Part shown: in pieces, positions 5,984 to 6,202 of the stretch
Layout: each line of letters starts with the position of its first letter
Numbering within the stretch: the first letter of the stretch is position 1
NCBI GenBank assembly: GCA_021818645.1
Contig: JAKATS010000132.1
Span: 1-6,202 of the forward strand
DNA length: 6,202 nt
DNA from: Acidobacteriota bacterium
GTDB taxonomy: Bacteria > Acidobacteriota > Terriglobia > Terriglobales > SCQP01
Direction of reading: 5' to 3'
Translations under genes and position numbers: made by a program
The notes under the pieces: generated by a model
The model's input: the letters and a program-made list of their open reading frames with translations, nothing else
Database searches by the model: none
What the model was told of the DNA's origin: nothing

Positions 5984-6202
5984 ATGACGGAGACAGGCAT
6001 CCTATGCCACGCCCGGCCGCGTTATGAGTGGCGGGCGGGCGGGCGCGGGCTGGAGCTGGGCGTGCGGCCCTGGATCATGGCGATTCTGAACCTCACCCCC
6101 GATTCCTTTTATTCCGCCAGCCGGGTGGCAAACGAAGCGGAATTCATGACCAGAGCGGGAGAAGCGCTGGAAGCGGGGGCGGATATTCTTGATTTGGGCG
6201 CC
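5984..6202 (+). CDS. folP: Dihydropteroate synthase, N-terminal part (3' end beyond window)
   Basis: Condenses p-aminobenzoate with 6-hydroxymethyl-7,8-dihydropterin diphosphate to give 7,8-dihydropteroate in cytosolic folate synthesis; it is the target of sulfonamides. Only 73 residues are inside the window; the family is about 270-300. The signature begins at residue 31: IMAILNLTPDSFYSASR, with the Asn36 and Pro39-Asp40-Ser41-Phe42 of the first TIM-barrel strand and loop. The next helix and strand follow, EALEAGADILDLGA (60-73), exactly where GADIIDIGGESTRPG is found in the family. The ATG at 5984 is the only in-frame ATG ahead of the domain and yields a pre-domain segment (YEWRAGGRGLELGVRPW) that looks like the short beta-hairpin before the barrel in many FolP proteins. 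No strong Shine-Dalgarno precedes it (only AATGAAAG), so the start is less certain than the identity. It is divergent from the sigma gene. Confidence 0.88.
   Translation, partial: MTETGILCHARPRYEWRAGGRGLELGVRPWIMAILNLTPDSFYSASRVANEAEFMTRAGEALEAGADILDLGA
6033..6049 (+). other. Four-run G-tract motif, potential G-quadruplex in the folP 5' coding region
   Basis: Four GGG runs (6033-6035, 6037-6039, 6041-6043, 6047-6049) are separated by loops of 1, 1 and 3 nt, which satisfies the standard G3+N1-7 pattern. The motif is on the coding strand, so it would also be in the mRNA, about 50 nt after the start codon, encoding Arg-Ala-Gly-Gly-Arg-Gly. Folding in the cell is inference; it may be a by-product of GC-rich codon choice. 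Confidence 0.45.

Noticed and set aside
5899..6000. Sigma factor start at 6000 or 5985, adding up to 34 residues
   Set aside because: The added segment is not like ECF N-termini, would overlap the folP start, and uses codons unlike the rest; the ATG at 5898 has an RBS.
1..6202. CRISPR array, tRNA/rRNA, insertion sequence, attachment site or riboswitch
   Set aside because: No regularly spaced repeats, transposase-like protein, terminal repeats or recognisable RNA fold was seen; nearly all bases are in protein genes.

Overview
The window comes from a GC-rich Gram-negative bacterium. It holds a TolC-type outer-membrane channel, a periplasmic adaptor and an AcrB-type inner-membrane pump, which only make sense in a two-membrane cell. 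The coding sequences are strongly GC-biased (many Arg, Ala and Gly codons, few Lys). No ribosomal RNA or other phylogenetic marker is present. The phylum is therefore a guess: an acidobacterium-like or proteobacterium-like genome fits, but the sequence does not prove it.

Layout, left to right. Positions 2-5296 (+ strand) are a compact three-gene tripartite RND efflux operon. It starts with the 3' part of an outer-membrane efflux (OEP/TolC-family) gene cut off by the window edge. A complete HlyD/AcrA-type adaptor lipoprotein follows (955-2079), then a complete HAE1/AcrB-like RND permease (2072-5296). Both junctions overlap, by 4 bp (ATGA) and 8 bp, each with a Shine-Dalgarno sequence inside the upstream gene, so translational coupling is likely. 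A strong GC-rich inverted repeat spans the permease stop codon. On the - strand, only 5 bp away and convergent, lies an ECF-type sigma-70 family factor (5302-5898) with no anti-sigma gene after it. An 85-bp, relatively AT-rich divergent intergenic region (5899-5983) separates it from the 5' end of folP (dihydropteroate synthase, + strand), which runs off the right edge.

How the genes work together. The three efflux proteins should form one envelope-spanning, proton-driven export machine; its substrate cannot be read from the sequence. The sigma factor could control the adjacent efflux operon, itself or distant genes, but nothing in the window proves a link. folP is a housekeeping folate gene that probably shares only the divergent promoter region with the sigma gene.

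I see no mobile element, CRISPR array, tRNA, rRNA or clearly new system. The points most worth a second look are small: an arginine where AcrB has its proton-relay lysine, an ECF sigma gene without an adjacent anti-sigma gene, a hairpin at the convergent gene ends, and a four-run G-tract motif early in folP.
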